Assembly: GCF_900182545.1 (NCBI RefSeq)
Contig: NZ_FXTJ01000004.1
Coordinates: forward strand, 124,001-188,000
Length of the DNA: 64,000 nucleotides
Source of the DNA: Geodermatophilus aquaeductus
Lineage (GTDB): Bacteria; Actinomycetota; Actinomycetes; Mycobacteriales; Geodermatophilaceae
Reading direction: 5' to 3'
The notes below the pieces were generated by a model that was not told where the DNA came from, searched no databases, and saw only the letters and a program-made list of their open reading frames with translations. The translations under genes and the position numbers were made by a program. Shown piece by piece: positions 26,841-35,697 of this stretch; position 1 is the stretch's first letter; each line of letters opens with the position of its first letter.

Positions 26841-27995
26841 GTGAAGGCAGTGGTCTACGAGGGGCCGCGGCAGGTCAGCGTCAAGGACGTACCGGACGCG
26901 CGGATCGAGCGGCCCACCGACGTCCTGGTGCGGATCACCTCGGCGAACATCTGCGGCTCGGACCTGCACATGTACGAGGGGCGGACCGACTTCGAGCCCG
27001 GCCGCTGGTTCGGGCACGAGAACCTGGGCCAGGTGGTCGAGGTCGGCGACGGGGTCGACAAGGTGCAGGTGGGGGAGTACGTCGTCCTGCCGTTCAACAT
27101 CTCGTGCGGACACTGCAAGAACTGCGAGCGCCAGCTCACGAACTACTGCCTGACCGCGCAACCCAAGAAGGAGTGGGCCGGCGCCGCGTACGGCTTCGCC
27201 GACATGGGCCCCTACGGCGGGGGCCAGGCCGAGCTGCTGCGCGTGCCCTGGGGTGACTTCAACTGCCTGCGGCTCGGGGAGGACGCCGAGCAGCGGCAGA
27301 CCGACTACGTGATGCTCGCCGACATCTTCCCGACCGGGTACCACGCCACGGAGATGGCCGGTGTGCAGCCCGGTGACCAGACGGTCATCTACGGCGCCGG
27401 ACCGGTCGGGCTGATGGCCGCCCTCTCGGCCACCATCCGCGGGGCCAGCAAGGTGATGGTCGTCGACCGGCACCCCGACCGGCTCCGGCTGGCCGAGTCG
27501 ATCGGCGCGATCGCCATCGACGACTCGAAGGTCGACCCGGTGCAGGCCGTCCTCGACGAGACGATGGGGCTCGGCGCGGACAACGGCTGCGAGTGCGTCG
27601 GCTACCAGGCGCACGAGCCCGACGGGCAGGAGCAGGCCAACCTGACGATGAACCGGCTGGTCGCCTCGGTGCGCTTCACCGGGAAGATCGGCAACGTCGG
27701 CGTCTTCGTGCCCCAGGACCCCGGGGCCAGCGACGAGCTGGCGAAGCAGGGCAAGCTCGCCTTCGACTACGGCATGTTCTGGTTCAAGGGCCAGCACATC
27801 GGCAGCGGCCAGGCGCCGGTCAAGAAGTACAACCGGCAGCTGCGCGACCTCATCGCCGCGGGCAAGGCCGAGCCGTCGTTCATCGTGAGCCACGAGCTGC
27901 CGCTGGACCGCGCACCAGAGGCCTACGAGCACTTCGACAAGCGCGACGAGGGCTGGACGAAGGTCGTCCTCCACCCGGCGATGGCAGGAGCGTGA
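26841..27995 (+). CDS. Glutathione-independent formaldehyde dehydrogenase-like protein
   Basis: A 384-residue zinc medium-chain dehydrogenase. It has ICGSDLHMYEGRT and GHENLGQVVEVG (catalytic zinc), the structural lobe CGHCKNCERQLTNYC, and an NAD-binding VIYGAGPVGLMAAL. The signature MNRLVASVRFTGKIGNVGVF and the C-terminal EAYEHFDKRDEGWTKVVLHP are those of glutathione-independent formaldehyde dehydrogenases that oxidise free formaldehyde or dismutate aldehydes. The GTG at 26841 follows GAGGGAGG. First gene of a tightly packed four-gene operon running to 30226. Confidence 0.88.
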   Translation: MKAVVYEGPRQVSVKDVPDARIERPTDVLVRITSANICGSDLHMYEGRTDFEPGRWFGHENLGQVVEVGDGVDKVQVGEYVVLPFNISCGHCKNCERQLTNYCLTAQPKKEWAGAAYGFADMGPYGGGQAELLRVPWGDFNCLRLGEDAEQRQTDYVMLADIFPTGYHATEMAGVQPGDQTVIYGAGPVGLMAALSATIRGASKVMVVDRHPDRLRLAESIGAIAIDDSKVDPVQAVLDETMGLGADNGCECVGYQAHEPDGQEQANLTMNRLVASVRFTGKIGNVGVFVPQDPGASDELAKQGKLAFDYGMFWFKGQHIGSGQAPVKKYNRQLRDLIAAGKAEPSFIVSHELPLDRAPEAYEHFDKRDEGWTKVVLHPAMAGA

Positions 27996-27996
27996 C

Positions 27997-28572
27997 ATGG
28001 CAGGCGAACTGAACGGACGGCGAGTCGCGATCCTGGCGGCCGACGGGGTCGAACGCGTGGAGCTCGAGCGGCCCCGTCAGGCCCTGGAGGACTCAGGGGC
28101 GCGGACGGACCTGCTGTCGATCCACGACGGGGAGATCGCGGCACGCGACCACGACCTCGAGGACGCCGGCACCTTCGGCGTGGACAGGCTGGTCGGGGCG
28201 GCGTCGGTCGACGACTACGACGCGCTGCTGCTCCCGGGCGGCACGGTCAACCCCGACCAGCTGCGCATGAACCCGGCCGCCGTGGGCTTCGTGCGCGACT
28301 TCGTGGACTCCGGCAAACCGGTGGCCTCCATCTGCCACGGGCCGTGGAACCTCGTGGAGGCCGACCGCGCACGCGGCCGCCGGCTGACCTCCTGGCCCAG
28401 CGTGCGCACCGACCTGCGCAACGCCGGGGCCGAGGTGGTCGACGAGGAGGTCGTCACCGACGGCAACATCACGACGAGCCGGTCACCGGACGACCTACCG
28501 GCCTTCTGCGAACGCATCGTCCAGGAGTTCGCCCGGGCCCCACAGCCCGCCACCGCCGGAGGCCGGGCATGA
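27997..28572 (+). CDS. PfpI/DJ-1 family protein
   Basis: A 191-residue member of the DJ-1/PfpI class I glutamine-amidotransferase-like superfamily. The nucleophile elbow is SICHGPW (Cys near residue 111) and the first strand has VAILAADGVERVELERP, the usual PfpI start. YDALLLPGGTVNPDQLR is also typical. Members act as glyoxalases, deglycases or chaperones against carbonyl stress, which fits its location 1 bp after an aldehyde dehydrogenase gene. The precise activity is not decidable. Confidence 0.9.
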   Translation: MAGELNGRRVAILAADGVERVELERPRQALEDSGARTDLLSIHDGEIAARDHDLEDAGTFGVDRLVGAASVDDYDALLLPGGTVNPDQLRMNPAAVGFVRDFVDSGKPVASICHGPWNLVEADRARGRRLTSWPSVRTDLRNAGAEVVDEEVVTDGNITTSRSPDDLPAFCERIVQEFARAPQPATAGGRA

Positions 28573-29054
28573 CCACCTCGATCGGGAACGTGGCGTCCGT
28601 CGCCGCCCGCGCCGGCGGGAGCGTCGTCCGCCAGGTGCGGTCGGCCATCGACCCGTCCGCCGCCCGGCCGGCCGGCGCGGGTCAGCCGGCGTCCGGGTGG
28701 CTCTCGGTGACCGTGTTCCGGGAGCCGTCCGACGTCGACACCGCGGCGCTGCCCGCCCCGCTGGCCGAGTTCGGCGACCGGATCGAGGTCCGCGTCCGCC
28801 CGGCCCCCGGCGGCAAGGGCACCGAGCTGGCGGTCCGGCTGCGCGACCGGCCGTCGGGCACCGCCGCGAGCCGGCTCACCGGCAGTGACCCGCAGGCCGA
28901 CCTGCGGTCCGCGCTGCGCCGCGCCAAGCAGCTCATCGAGGTGGGCGAGGTCCTCGCGGTCGACCCCGCACCGCACGGCAGACGGACGGCGACCCCCGGC
29001 GGCGCGCTGCTGGAGGCCTGGACCAAGGTGGCTCCCAAGGCAGGTGTGCGATGA
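28569..29054 (+). CDS. SRPBCC-like conserved protein
   Basis: A 161-residue protein overlapping its upstream neighbour by ATGA. Its C-terminal half (DPQADLRSALRRAKQLIEVGEVL) aligns by eye with the C-terminal helix region of the SRPBCC protein at 22236-22790 ([23 protein letters not shown]), and both are followed immediately by a dehydrogenase whose start codon overlaps the stop. It therefore looks like a diverged partner subunit of the zinc dehydrogenase. The N-terminal ~45 residues are alanine-rich with no motif. Confidence 0.65.
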   Translation: MTTSIGNVASVAARAGGSVVRQVRSAIDPSAARPAGAGQPASGWLSVTVFREPSDVDTAALPAPLAEFGDRIEVRVRPAPGGKGTELAVRLRDRPSGTAASRLTGSDPQADLRSALRRAKQLIEVGEVLAVDPAPHGRRTATPGGALLEAWTKVAPKAGVR

Positions 29055-30226
29055 AGGCGGTGACCTGGCGGGGCGTCAACGAGGTCGGGGTGGAGGACGT
29101 CCCGGAGCCGAAGATCCTCAACGACCACGACATCATCCTCGAGGTCGGCCTGTCGGTGACCTGCGGCTCGGACCTGCACCTGCTGGGCGGCTACATCCCC
29201 GCGATGCGCGCGGGTGACGTGCTCGGCCACGAGTTCATGGGCACGGTGGCCGAGGTCGGCAGGAACGTCACGAAGCACAAGGTCGGCGACCGGGTCGTGG
29301 TGGTCTCCTTCACCAGCTGCGGGCAGTGCTGGTACTGCAAGCAGGAGCTGTGGTCCCTGTGCGACAACGGCAATCCCAACCCGGGGATCACCGAGGCGCT
29401 GTGGGGTCAGGGGATCGGCGGCTGCTACGGGTACTCCCACGCGCTGGGCGGCTACGCGGGCAGCCACGCCCGCTACATGCGGGTGCCCTACGCCGACCAG
29501 GGGGCCTTTCCGATCCCGGACGGCGTCTCCGACGAGCGTGCCCTGTTCGCCTCCGACGCGGCTCCGACCGGCTGGACCGGAGCGCACCAGGCGGAGGTGA
29601 AGCCCGGTGACGTCGTCGCGGTGTGGGGCGCCGGCGGCGTCGGGCAGATGGCCGCGCGCAAGGCGATGCTCATGGGCGCCGAGCGGGTCGTCGTCATCGA
29701 CCGGTTCGACAACCGGCTCGCCCAGGTCCGTACCCACATCGGGGCGGAGACCCTGGACTACGAGGAGGTCGACGTCCCCGCCGAGCTGCGGGAGATGTCC
29801 GGCGGGCGCGGACCGGACGTGTGCATCGAGGCGGTGGGCATGGAGGCGCACGGCAACGGCCCGCAGTACCTCTACGACCAGGTCAAGCAGCAGTTGCGGC
29901 TGCAGTCGGACCGGCCGACCGCCCTCCGGGAGGCCATCTACGCCTGCCGCAAGGGCGGCACGGTCTTCGCCCTCGGCGTGTTCGGCGGCCTGGTGGACAA
30001 GTTCCCGATGGGGGCGGTGATGAACAAGGCGCTGACCCTGCGCGGCGCCCAGCAGCACGGGCACCGCTACATCCCGGAGATCCTCGACCTGATGGCCCGG
30101 GACGAGGTGAGGACCGAGCACCTCGCCACCCACGTGATGTCGCTCGACGACGGGCCGAGGGGCTACCGGATGTTCAAGAACAAGGAGGACGGGTGCGTCC
30201 GGGCCGTGTTCCGCCCGGGTGCATGA
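29051..30226 (+). CDS. Zinc-dependent alcohol/formaldehyde dehydrogenase
   Basis: A 391-residue zinc dehydrogenase, paralogue of the gene at 21064-22239. It has [21 protein letters not shown], the structural zinc lobe CGQCWYCKQELWSLC, and an NAD site VAVWGAGGVGQMA. The second half has YGYSHALGG and a C-terminus GYRMFKNKEDGCVRAVFRP. The ATG at 29051 overlaps the upstream stop. It is the last gene of the operon; a strong hairpin follows 21 bp downstream. It probably oxidises small alcohols or aldehydes. Confidence 0.88.
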   Translation: MKAVTWRGVNEVGVEDVPEPKILNDHDIILEVGLSVTCGSDLHLLGGYIPAMRAGDVLGHEFMGTVAEVGRNVTKHKVGDRVVVVSFTSCGQCWYCKQELWSLCDNGNPNPGITEALWGQGIGGCYGYSHALGGYAGSHARYMRVPYADQGAFPIPDGVSDERALFASDAAPTGWTGAHQAEVKPGDVVAVWGAGGVGQMAARKAMLMGAERVVVIDRFDNRLAQVRTHIGAETLDYEEVDVPAELREMSGGRGPDVCIEAVGMEAHGNGPQYLYDQVKQQLRLQSDRPTALREAIYACRKGGTVFALGVFGGLVDKFPMGAVMNKALTLRGAQQHGHRYIPEILDLMARDEVRTEHLATHVMSLDDGPRGYRMFKNKEDGCVRAVFRPGA

Positions 30227-30247
30227 GGGGCCTGCGGGCCCACCGGT

Positions 30248-30282
30248 CCCGGCCCCGGCGCCGCCCCGGCGCCGGGGCCGGG
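30248..30282 (+). terminator. Strong GC-rich hairpin ending the dehydrogenase operon
   Basis: A perfect 15-bp stem (30248-30262 with 30268-30282) around GCCCC, beginning 21 bp after the stop. Very stable by base composition, without a U tract. It argues that the following DUF1345 gene has its own start at 30312 rather than at the in-frame codon at 30219. Confidence 0.6.
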
Positions 30283-30311
30283 CCCCGGCCGTTCCGGTGC
30301 CGGGCCGGCAG

Positions 30312-30986
30312 GTGACGGCGGCAGGCGACAGGACGGCGGTGGCGGCGGCGCCGCGGACGACGATCCTGTCGTGGCGCCGCCTGCTGGTCTGTCTCGGCGC
30401 AGGCCTCCTCGCGGCCGGGGTGGTCGTGTTCGCCGGCGTCCCCGAGCTGGCGGTCCTCGTCGGCTGGGCCGTCGCCGCCGCCAGCCTGCTGTTCTGGGTC
30501 TGGCGGATCAGCTGGCCGCGCGACCCGAGGGGGACCAAGCAGCTGGCCGAGGAGGAGGGCCGGACCCACGTCACCGACACGGTCGTCCTCGTCGCCGCGG
30601 TGGCCAGCCTGGCCGCCGTGGCGGAGGCGCTCGTCCGGTCCGGCACGCAGGACGCCGTCGGTGTCGCCACCGTGGTGCTCGGCGTCCTGGTGGTGATCCT
30701 GTCGTGGGCGCTGGTCAACACGGTCTTCGCCCTCAAGTACGCGCGCGGGTACTACTCCGGCGGGGACGGCGGCATCGACTTCGGGCAGCGGGAACCGCCT
30801 GCCTACAGCGACTTCGCCTACGTCGCGTTCACCGTGGGGATGAGCTTCGCGGTCCCGGACACGCAGATCGCGGACACGTCCATCCGCAAGGTCGCCCTCG
30901 GGCAGGCCCTGCTGTCCTACCTGTTCGGGACCGTCGTCATCGCCGTGGCGGTCAACCTCGTCACCAACCTGGGGCAGTCGGGATAG
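30312..30986 (+). CDS. DUF1345 family membrane protein
   Basis: About 224 residues with five predicted membrane helices. Segments LSWALVNTVFALKYARGYYSG and YSDFAYVAFTVGMSFAVPDTQI (the second just before the final helix LLSYLFGTVVIAVAVNLVTNL) are the hallmarks of DUF1345, an uncharacterised inner-membrane family. The GTG at 30312 is preferred over an in-frame GTG/ATG at 30219 because the strong hairpin between them would block transcription from upstream. Function unknown. Confidence 0.78.
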   Translation: MTAAGDRTAVAAAPRTTILSWRRLLVCLGAGLLAAGVVVFAGVPELAVLVGWAVAAASLLFWVWRISWPRDPRGTKQLAEEEGRTHVTDTVVLVAAVASLAAVAEALVRSGTQDAVGVATVVLGVLVVILSWALVNTVFALKYARGYYSGGDGGIDFGQREPPAYSDFAYVAFTVGMSFAVPDTQIADTSIRKVALGQALLSYLFGTVVIAVAVNLVTNLGQSG

Positions 30987-31034
30987 GTGCCGCGGCCGGC
31001 CCGCGCAGCCGGGGACCGGAGGCGCCCTGCGCGC

Positions 31035-32078
31035 TCACCGGAGCCCGGTCCCTGCCGGACGGCCCAACGCCGGCGGGATGCGCAGCCCGGTGCGCAGGGC
31101 GCGCGTGGCAGCGGCGGGGAGATCCGGGGCGTCCAGGGCGACCCGGGCCCGGCGGAGGGCCTCGACCGCGGTGCCCGGGTCGACGTGGAGAGCCGCGGCG
31201 AGCGCGGGGACCTGCGTCGTGCCGACCACCAGGTGTCCCAGGACCCGGAGGTCGAGGGGGGTCAGGCCGCGCAGGTCCCCGGGGGAGGACAGCAGCACCG
31301 CGGCCGACAGGTGGTCGAGGTCGGGGAGCGCGCACTCGAGGGCGGTGACCCGGGCCAGCCGTTCGCCGTCCGGGCCCGCCACCGGGGCGAGGAAGGCGGT
31401 GTGGGAGCCACCGGCGGACAGCTCGTCCGCGGCCGCGGTGAGGACCGGCGAGTGGCGGGCCAGCAGGCGGTCGTCGGGCAGCCCGGGCAGGGGCAGGACG
31501 TCCCCGCCGCGGGTGAGCACCACGCCGGCCGCGGCGGCCCGCACGATCCTGGCGGTCGCGGCGATCTCCTGCGCCCGGTCCAGGTCGTCCGCGATCACCT
31601 TGGTGACGCCGGCGAGGACCCGCCGGCCGGCCGGGCCGGGGCACGCCGGGTCCTCGGCGAGGAGGCTGAGGAAACCCACGTGCCGCCCGGTGGAGGCGAA
31701 CAGCGCCCCGGCCACGCCGCCACGGAACCCGGCCGGGAGCAGGTACTCACCCCACGCGGAGATCTCGGGCAGGGGCGCGGGCAGCTCGCTGGCCAGCACC
31801 GGGTCCTGCAGGCGGTTGAGCCCGAGGTGCTCGAGCTCGGCGTCGGCCCCGGGGGACCGGAAGTAGCGGTGCAGGGGTTCGGCCGGGCCCGTGGTGGCCA
31901 GAGGGACGTGCCGACGGCGTTCGGGATCGCGGACGGCGAGCCAGCCGGCGTCGAAGGACAGGATCCGGCCCAGGGCCCCGAGGACCTCCTCGGCGCGCCG
32001 GGTCAGGCCCGCCGCCATCGTGCCGACGTCGGCCAGCTCCTCCTGCAGGCGCACCAGGGCCGGGTCGCAGTCGGTCAC
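31035..32078 (-). CDS. LuxR-type regulator with degenerate helix-turn-helix
   Basis: A 347-residue paralogue of the regulator at 18893-19912, with the same N-terminal sensor (FDAGWLAVRDP, then GGVAGALFASTGRHVGFLSLL). The C-terminal LuxR domain is eroded: LTPLDLRVLGHLV is recognisable but the recognition helix that should read RTVxxHxxxxLxKLG is replaced by GTAVEALRRARVAL. DNA binding is therefore doubtful. The GTG at 32078 follows GGGGGAGG. It is divergent from the LysR gene at 32338. Confidence 0.75.
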   Translation of the reverse strand: MTDCDPALVRLQEELADVGTMAAGLTRRAEEVLGALGRILSFDAGWLAVRDPERRRHVPLATTGPAEPLHRYFRSPGADAELEHLGLNRLQDPVLASELPAPLPEISAWGEYLLPAGFRGGVAGALFASTGRHVGFLSLLAEDPACPGPAGRRVLAGVTKVIADDLDRAQEIAATARIVRAAAAGVVLTRGGDVLPLPGLPDDRLLARHSPVLTAAADELSAGGSHTAFLAPVAGPDGERLARVTALECALPDLDHLSAAVLLSSPGDLRGLTPLDLRVLGHLVVGTTQVPALAAALHVDPGTAVEALRRARVALDAPDLPAAATRALRTGLRIPPALGRPAGTGLR

Positions 32079-32245
32079 CGTTCCTCCCCCGGGGCGAGCG
32101 ACGACGCGTCGATCCCCGCCACGTCCGGACGCGCGACCGCGTTCTCCGGCATGAGCGACCTCCGGCACGGCGACGTGCCCGCCCGGGCACCGGCTCCACC
32201 CGGGCGATGGGCCTCCCAGTCTGGCAGGCGCCGGCGTGCCGACCC

Positions 32246-32263
32246 ATCGGCAACTCGGCCGAT
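32246..32263. promoter_or_regulatory. 18-bp palindromic site C (ATCGG-N8-CCGAT)
   Basis: ATCGGCAACTCGGCCGAT, 75 bp before the LysR GTG at 32338 and 168 bp before the LuxR-like GTG at 32078. Exact half-sites at the same 8-bp spacing as the other copies. Confidence 0.6.
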
Positions 32264-32337
32264 TTTCGCTCGCGGCCGGGTCGGGCACCCCCGGGGGGTG
32301 CTGGACGTTCCGAGCCGGTGGACGGAGGTGGTCGCGA

Positions 32338-33234
32338 GTGGAGCTCAGGCAGCTGGAGTACTTCCTGGCGGTGGTCGAGGAGGGCTCGTTCACCCGCGCC
32401 GCGGCGCGGTTGTTCATGGTCCAGTCGAGCCTGTCGGCGTCCCTGCTGGGACTGGAGAGGGAGCTCGGTACCGACCTGTTCATCCGCGGTCGCAAGGGGG
32501 CCGAGCTGACCGACGCGGGCCGGGCCCTCCTCGAACCCGCCCGCGCGGCGCTGCACGACGCCGAGCGGGCCCGTGACGCCGTCGCCGAGGTCGCCGGCCT
32601 GCTCCGCGGGTCCGTCCGCGTCGCGACGGTGGCCGTGCCCAGGGACGTCGACGTGTTCGAGACGATCGGGCCCTTCCACGAGCGGCATCCCGGGGTGGCG
32701 ATCACCGTGCTCCACGACGGCGCGCGCGACCTCCTCGGCCTGGTCGCCGACGGCGACGCGGACTTCGCCATCACGCCGCTGACACACCGGACGACGCCCG
32801 CCCTGCGCTTCGACCCCCTGCTCAGCACGCCGCTGGTCCTGCTCTGTCCACCGACGCACCGGCTCGCGGGAGCCCGGGACGTGGACCTCGGTGACGTGGT
32901 CGACGAGAAGCTGATCGACCTGCCGCGCGGGTGGTGGGTCCGCGAGCTGTTCGACCGGATGTTCGCCGAGCGCGGCCTGCCCCGCCGCGTCCGGCTCGAG
33001 GTGGACGAGTGGTTCGGCGTCCTGACGCTGGTGCGCCGCGGGATGGGCATCGCCTGCGGCCCGCTGGCCTGTGTCGACGAGACCCTGTCCGGGGACGTCG
33101 CCGTCGCCACCCTCGGCGGTGCGCCGACGTGGCAGGTCGGCATCGCGACCAGGGAGGAGGCGCTCCGGGGGGCTGCCGGTCGCGCGTTCCTCAACGCCTA
33201 CCGGGATCAGTGCCGGGTGCGCGTCGGGGACTGA
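32338..33234 (+). CDS. LysR family transcriptional regulator
   Basis: A 298-residue LysR-type regulator: winged helix-turn-helix at residues 1-60 (LRQLEYFLAVVEEGSFTRAAARL, then SLSASLLGLERELG), effector domain after about residue 90. It lacks the long C-terminal extension of the LysR at 20123. The GTG at 32338 follows GGAGG. It is divergent from the LuxR paralogue, and the palindrome at 32246-32263 lies between them. Likely target: its own region or the dehydrogenase operon. Confidence 0.88.
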   Translation: MELRQLEYFLAVVEEGSFTRAAARLFMVQSSLSASLLGLERELGTDLFIRGRKGAELTDAGRALLEPARAALHDAERARDAVAEVAGLLRGSVRVATVAVPRDVDVFETIGPFHERHPGVAITVLHDGARDLLGLVADGDADFAITPLTHRTTPALRFDPLLSTPLVLLCPPTHRLAGARDVDLGDVVDEKLIDLPRGWWVRELFDRMFAERGLPRRVRLEVDEWFGVLTLVRRGMGIACGPLACVDETLSGDVAVATLGGAPTWQVGIATREEALRGAAGRAFLNAYRDQCRVRVGD

Positions 33235-33331
33235 TCCGCCGCCCGGGCCCGCTGCCGGCCACCGGCGGCCATCGCCCGGGCCGATCGGCCCCATCGACGC
33301 CGCGTGCCGTCGTCGGGTGGGACACCCCCCT

Positions 33332-33360
33332 GCGGCGACCGATACTCGAGAGGTCGCCGC
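33332..33360. repeat. Inverted repeat upstream of GGDEF-EAL gene
   Basis: GCGGCGACC and GGTCGCCGC, a perfect 9-bp inverted repeat with an 11-bp spacer, lying 52 bp before the GTG of the diguanylate cyclase/phosphodiesterase gene. Could be an operator or an RNA hairpin in its leader. Confidence 0.45.
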
Positions 33361-33411
33361 ACGACGCGCCGGCCGCTCCCGTCCGGCCACCGCACGACGA
33401 TCCTGGAGGCC

Positions 33412-35667
33412 GTGATCGCCGCTCCGAGCCACGGCGCTCCCGTCCACGGCCGCGTCACCCGGATTGCGGAACAGGGTCAACCGGAGAGGTCGATCCGCCG
33501 ATACGCCGACGTGGTCCTCGGGTCGGCTCCCTCGTCGTTGCACAGCAGCGTCTACGACGCGCTGTTCGTCCACGGTCTGGACGGGGTGCTGATCACCTCG
33601 GCCTACGGGTGCGTCCTCGGCGCGAACGGGCGGGCCTGCGAGCTGCTCGGCCGGACGGAGGTCGAGCTGGTCGGGCTCGGCCCGGACGGGGTCGTCGACC
33701 GGCGCGATCCCCGGTGGAGGGAGGCGCTCGGGATCCGGGCCCGGGACGGGGCGTTCCGCGGTGTGCTCCGGCTGCGCCGCGGCGACGGGTCCACGTTCCC
33801 CGCCGAGGTCACCACCGCTCCCTTCGCCGACGGGGGCTCGCCACGGGCGTACGTGTCCTTCCGGGACGTGAGCACGGCGGAGGCCGAGGCCGCGCGGGCG
33901 GAGGCGACCACGCGGACGGCGGCCGAGGTGATCGACAGCCTCGAGGCCATCAGCGACATGTACATCGGCGTCGACGCCGACTGGCGGATGACCTACATCA
34001 ACGCGCAGGCCGAGGCCCGGCTGGGCCTCGCCCGCGACGAGGTCGTGGGCGAGGACATCTGGGCCCGCTTCCCCGCACTGGTCGGCACTCCGTTCGAGCA
34101 GACCTACCGCCAGGTCGCGCGCACCGGACGGTCCGCCACCCTGGAGGCGCGCTACGACGAGGCGGACCTGTGGTGCGAGGCCCGCGTGTACCCGCTGCGC
34201 CGCGGCGGGATCGCCGTCTACTTCCGGGACATCTCCGAGCGGCGGGCCAGCGAGCAGGAGCGGGAACGCCTGTTGACCGCCGAGCGGGCGGCCCGCGCGG
34301 CAGCGGAACGGGCGCAGCGCGACCTGGCCCACCGGGCCACGCACGACGAGCTGACCGGTCTGCTCAGCCGCGCCGGGCTGCTGCAGGAGGTGGACCGGGT
34401 CCTCGCCGGACGTCCGGAGGCGCGGCTCACCGTCGCCTTCCTCGACCTGGACCGGTTCAAGCTGGTCAACGACAGCCTGGGGCACGGCGCGGGGGACCGG
34501 CTGCTGAGCGAGTTCGCGCGACGTCTCGCCGCTCTGGCCGGCCCCGCCGATCCGGTGGCCCGCTTCGGGGGCGACGAGTTCGTGGTCGTCCTGGTGGACC
34601 GCTCCGCCGAGGAGGCCGGCCGGTTCGCCCAGGAGGTCATCGAGGCGAGCCGGGAGCCGGTCGAGGTGGGTGCGCGCCTGCTCGTTCCCGTCAGCGTCGG
34701 CCTGGCCACGGCGCCCGGGCCGGCCGACCTCGACGTCCTGCTCCGGGAGGCCGACGCGGCGCTCTACCGCGCCAAGGACACCGGACGGGAGCGGGCCGTC
34801 TGGTTCGACGAGCAGATGCACGTGGACTCGGTGAACCGGGTCGCGATCGAGAACGACCTGCGCCATGCCCTCGACCGCGACGAGTTGCTGGTCGAGTACC
34901 AGCCTGCCTTCGACCTCCGGGTCGAGCGGATCTGCCACGTGGAGGCGCTGGTCCGCTGGCGGCACCCCGTCCGTGGACTCGTCGGCCCGCAGGAGTTCAT
35001 CCCGGTCGCCGAGGAGACGGGGCTCATCCACCGGATCGGCGAGCTGGTCCTGGCCCGGGCCGTCGAGCAGGCCGGCCGGTGGGCCCACGTGCCGGACCTC
35101 CGGGTGTGGGTCAACGTGGCACCCCAGCAGCTGGTCGACCGTGAGTTCCCCGCCCGGCTCGCTGCCCGGCTGGACCGTGCCGGGCTGCCCGCGCACCGCC
35201 TCGGGATCGAGGTGACCGAGTCGGCGCTGGTCGCCTGTTCCCCGGCGGGCGAGGTGCTGGAGGGCATCCGCGCCCTGGGGGTGGCGATCGCCATCGACGA
35301 CTTCGGGACCGGCTACAGCTCGCTGGCCCGCCTGGGGGAGTTCCCGGTCGACGTCATCAAGGTGGACAGGTCCTTCGTGCACGACCTCGGGACGCCTCGC
35401 GGCGAGGCGTTGGTGGCCGGCATCGTGACGCTGGCGCGGGCCATCGGCGCGCACGTCATCGCGGAGGGCGTCGAGACCCTGCCGCAGCTCACCGCGCTCA
35501 GCGCCCTCGGGGTGGACTCCGCCAGCGGGTACCTGCTCGCCCGGCCGTCCGCGCCCGGGCACCTGCCGCTGACGATCCCCACCGAGGCGTCCTTCCGCTG
35601 GCGGACCGGCCTGCACCCCGCCGTGGCGCGGGTCCCGGGCACGACCGCGTCGTCGACGAGGCGGTGA
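33412..35667 (+). CDS. PAS-GGDEF-EAL cyclic-di-GMP turnover protein
   Basis: A 751-residue signalling protein. Two PAS-like domains (one near residues 40-150, one near 180-290) precede a GGDEF domain with an intact RFGGDEF, then an EAL domain with EAL in VEALVRW, NVAPQQL, EVTESAL, DDFGTGYSS, KVDRSFV and EGVET. All EAL metal and catalytic residues are present. There is no RxxD inhibitory site five residues before GGDEF. It can in principle both make and degrade c-di-GMP, with PAS input. The GTG at 33412 follows GGAGG. No membrane segment is seen. Confidence 0.9.
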   Translation: MIAAPSHGAPVHGRVTRIAEQGQPERSIRRYADVVLGSAPSSLHSSVYDALFVHGLDGVLITSAYGCVLGANGRACELLGRTEVELVGLGPDGVVDRRDPRWREALGIRARDGAFRGVLRLRRGDGSTFPAEVTTAPFADGGSPRAYVSFRDVSTAEAEAARAEATTRTAAEVIDSLEAISDMYIGVDADWRMTYINAQAEARLGLARDEVVGEDIWARFPALVGTPFEQTYRQVARTGRSATLEARYDEADLWCEARVYPLRRGGIAVYFRDISERRASEQERERLLTAERAARAAAERAQRDLAHRATHDELTGLLSRAGLLQEVDRVLAGRPEARLTVAFLDLDRFKLVNDSLGHGAGDRLLSEFARRLAALAGPADPVARFGGDEFVVVLVDRSAEEAGRFAQEVIEASREPVEVGARLLVPVSVGLATAPGPADLDVLLREADAALYRAKDTGRERAVWFDEQMHVDSVNRVAIENDLRHALDRDELLVEYQPAFDLRVERICHVEALVRWRHPVRGLVGPQEFIPVAEETGLIHRIGELVLARAVEQAGRWAHVPDLRVWVNVAPQQLVDREFPARLAARLDRAGLPAHRLGIEVTESALVACSPAGEVLEGIRALGVAIAIDDFGTGYSSLARLGEFPVDVIKVDRSFVHDLGTPRGEALVAGIVTLARAIGAHVIAEGVETLPQLTALSALGVDSASGYLLARPSAPGHLPLTIPTEASFRWRTGLHPAVARVPGTTASSTRR

Positions 35668-35697
35668 GCGCGCCGGCACGAGGTCGGGGTCGGTCCG

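Noticed and set aside
30219-30311. N-terminal extension of the DUF1345 protein from position 30219
   Set aside because: The extension is Pro/Arg-rich and encoded over a 15-bp perfect terminator-like hairpin; the GTG at 30312 is more sensible.
31747-35679. A 1310-residue minus-strand frame over the GGDEF-EAL gene
   Set aside because: Composition is low-complexity and it covers a plus-strand gene with intact GGDEF and EAL motifs; it is a shadow.
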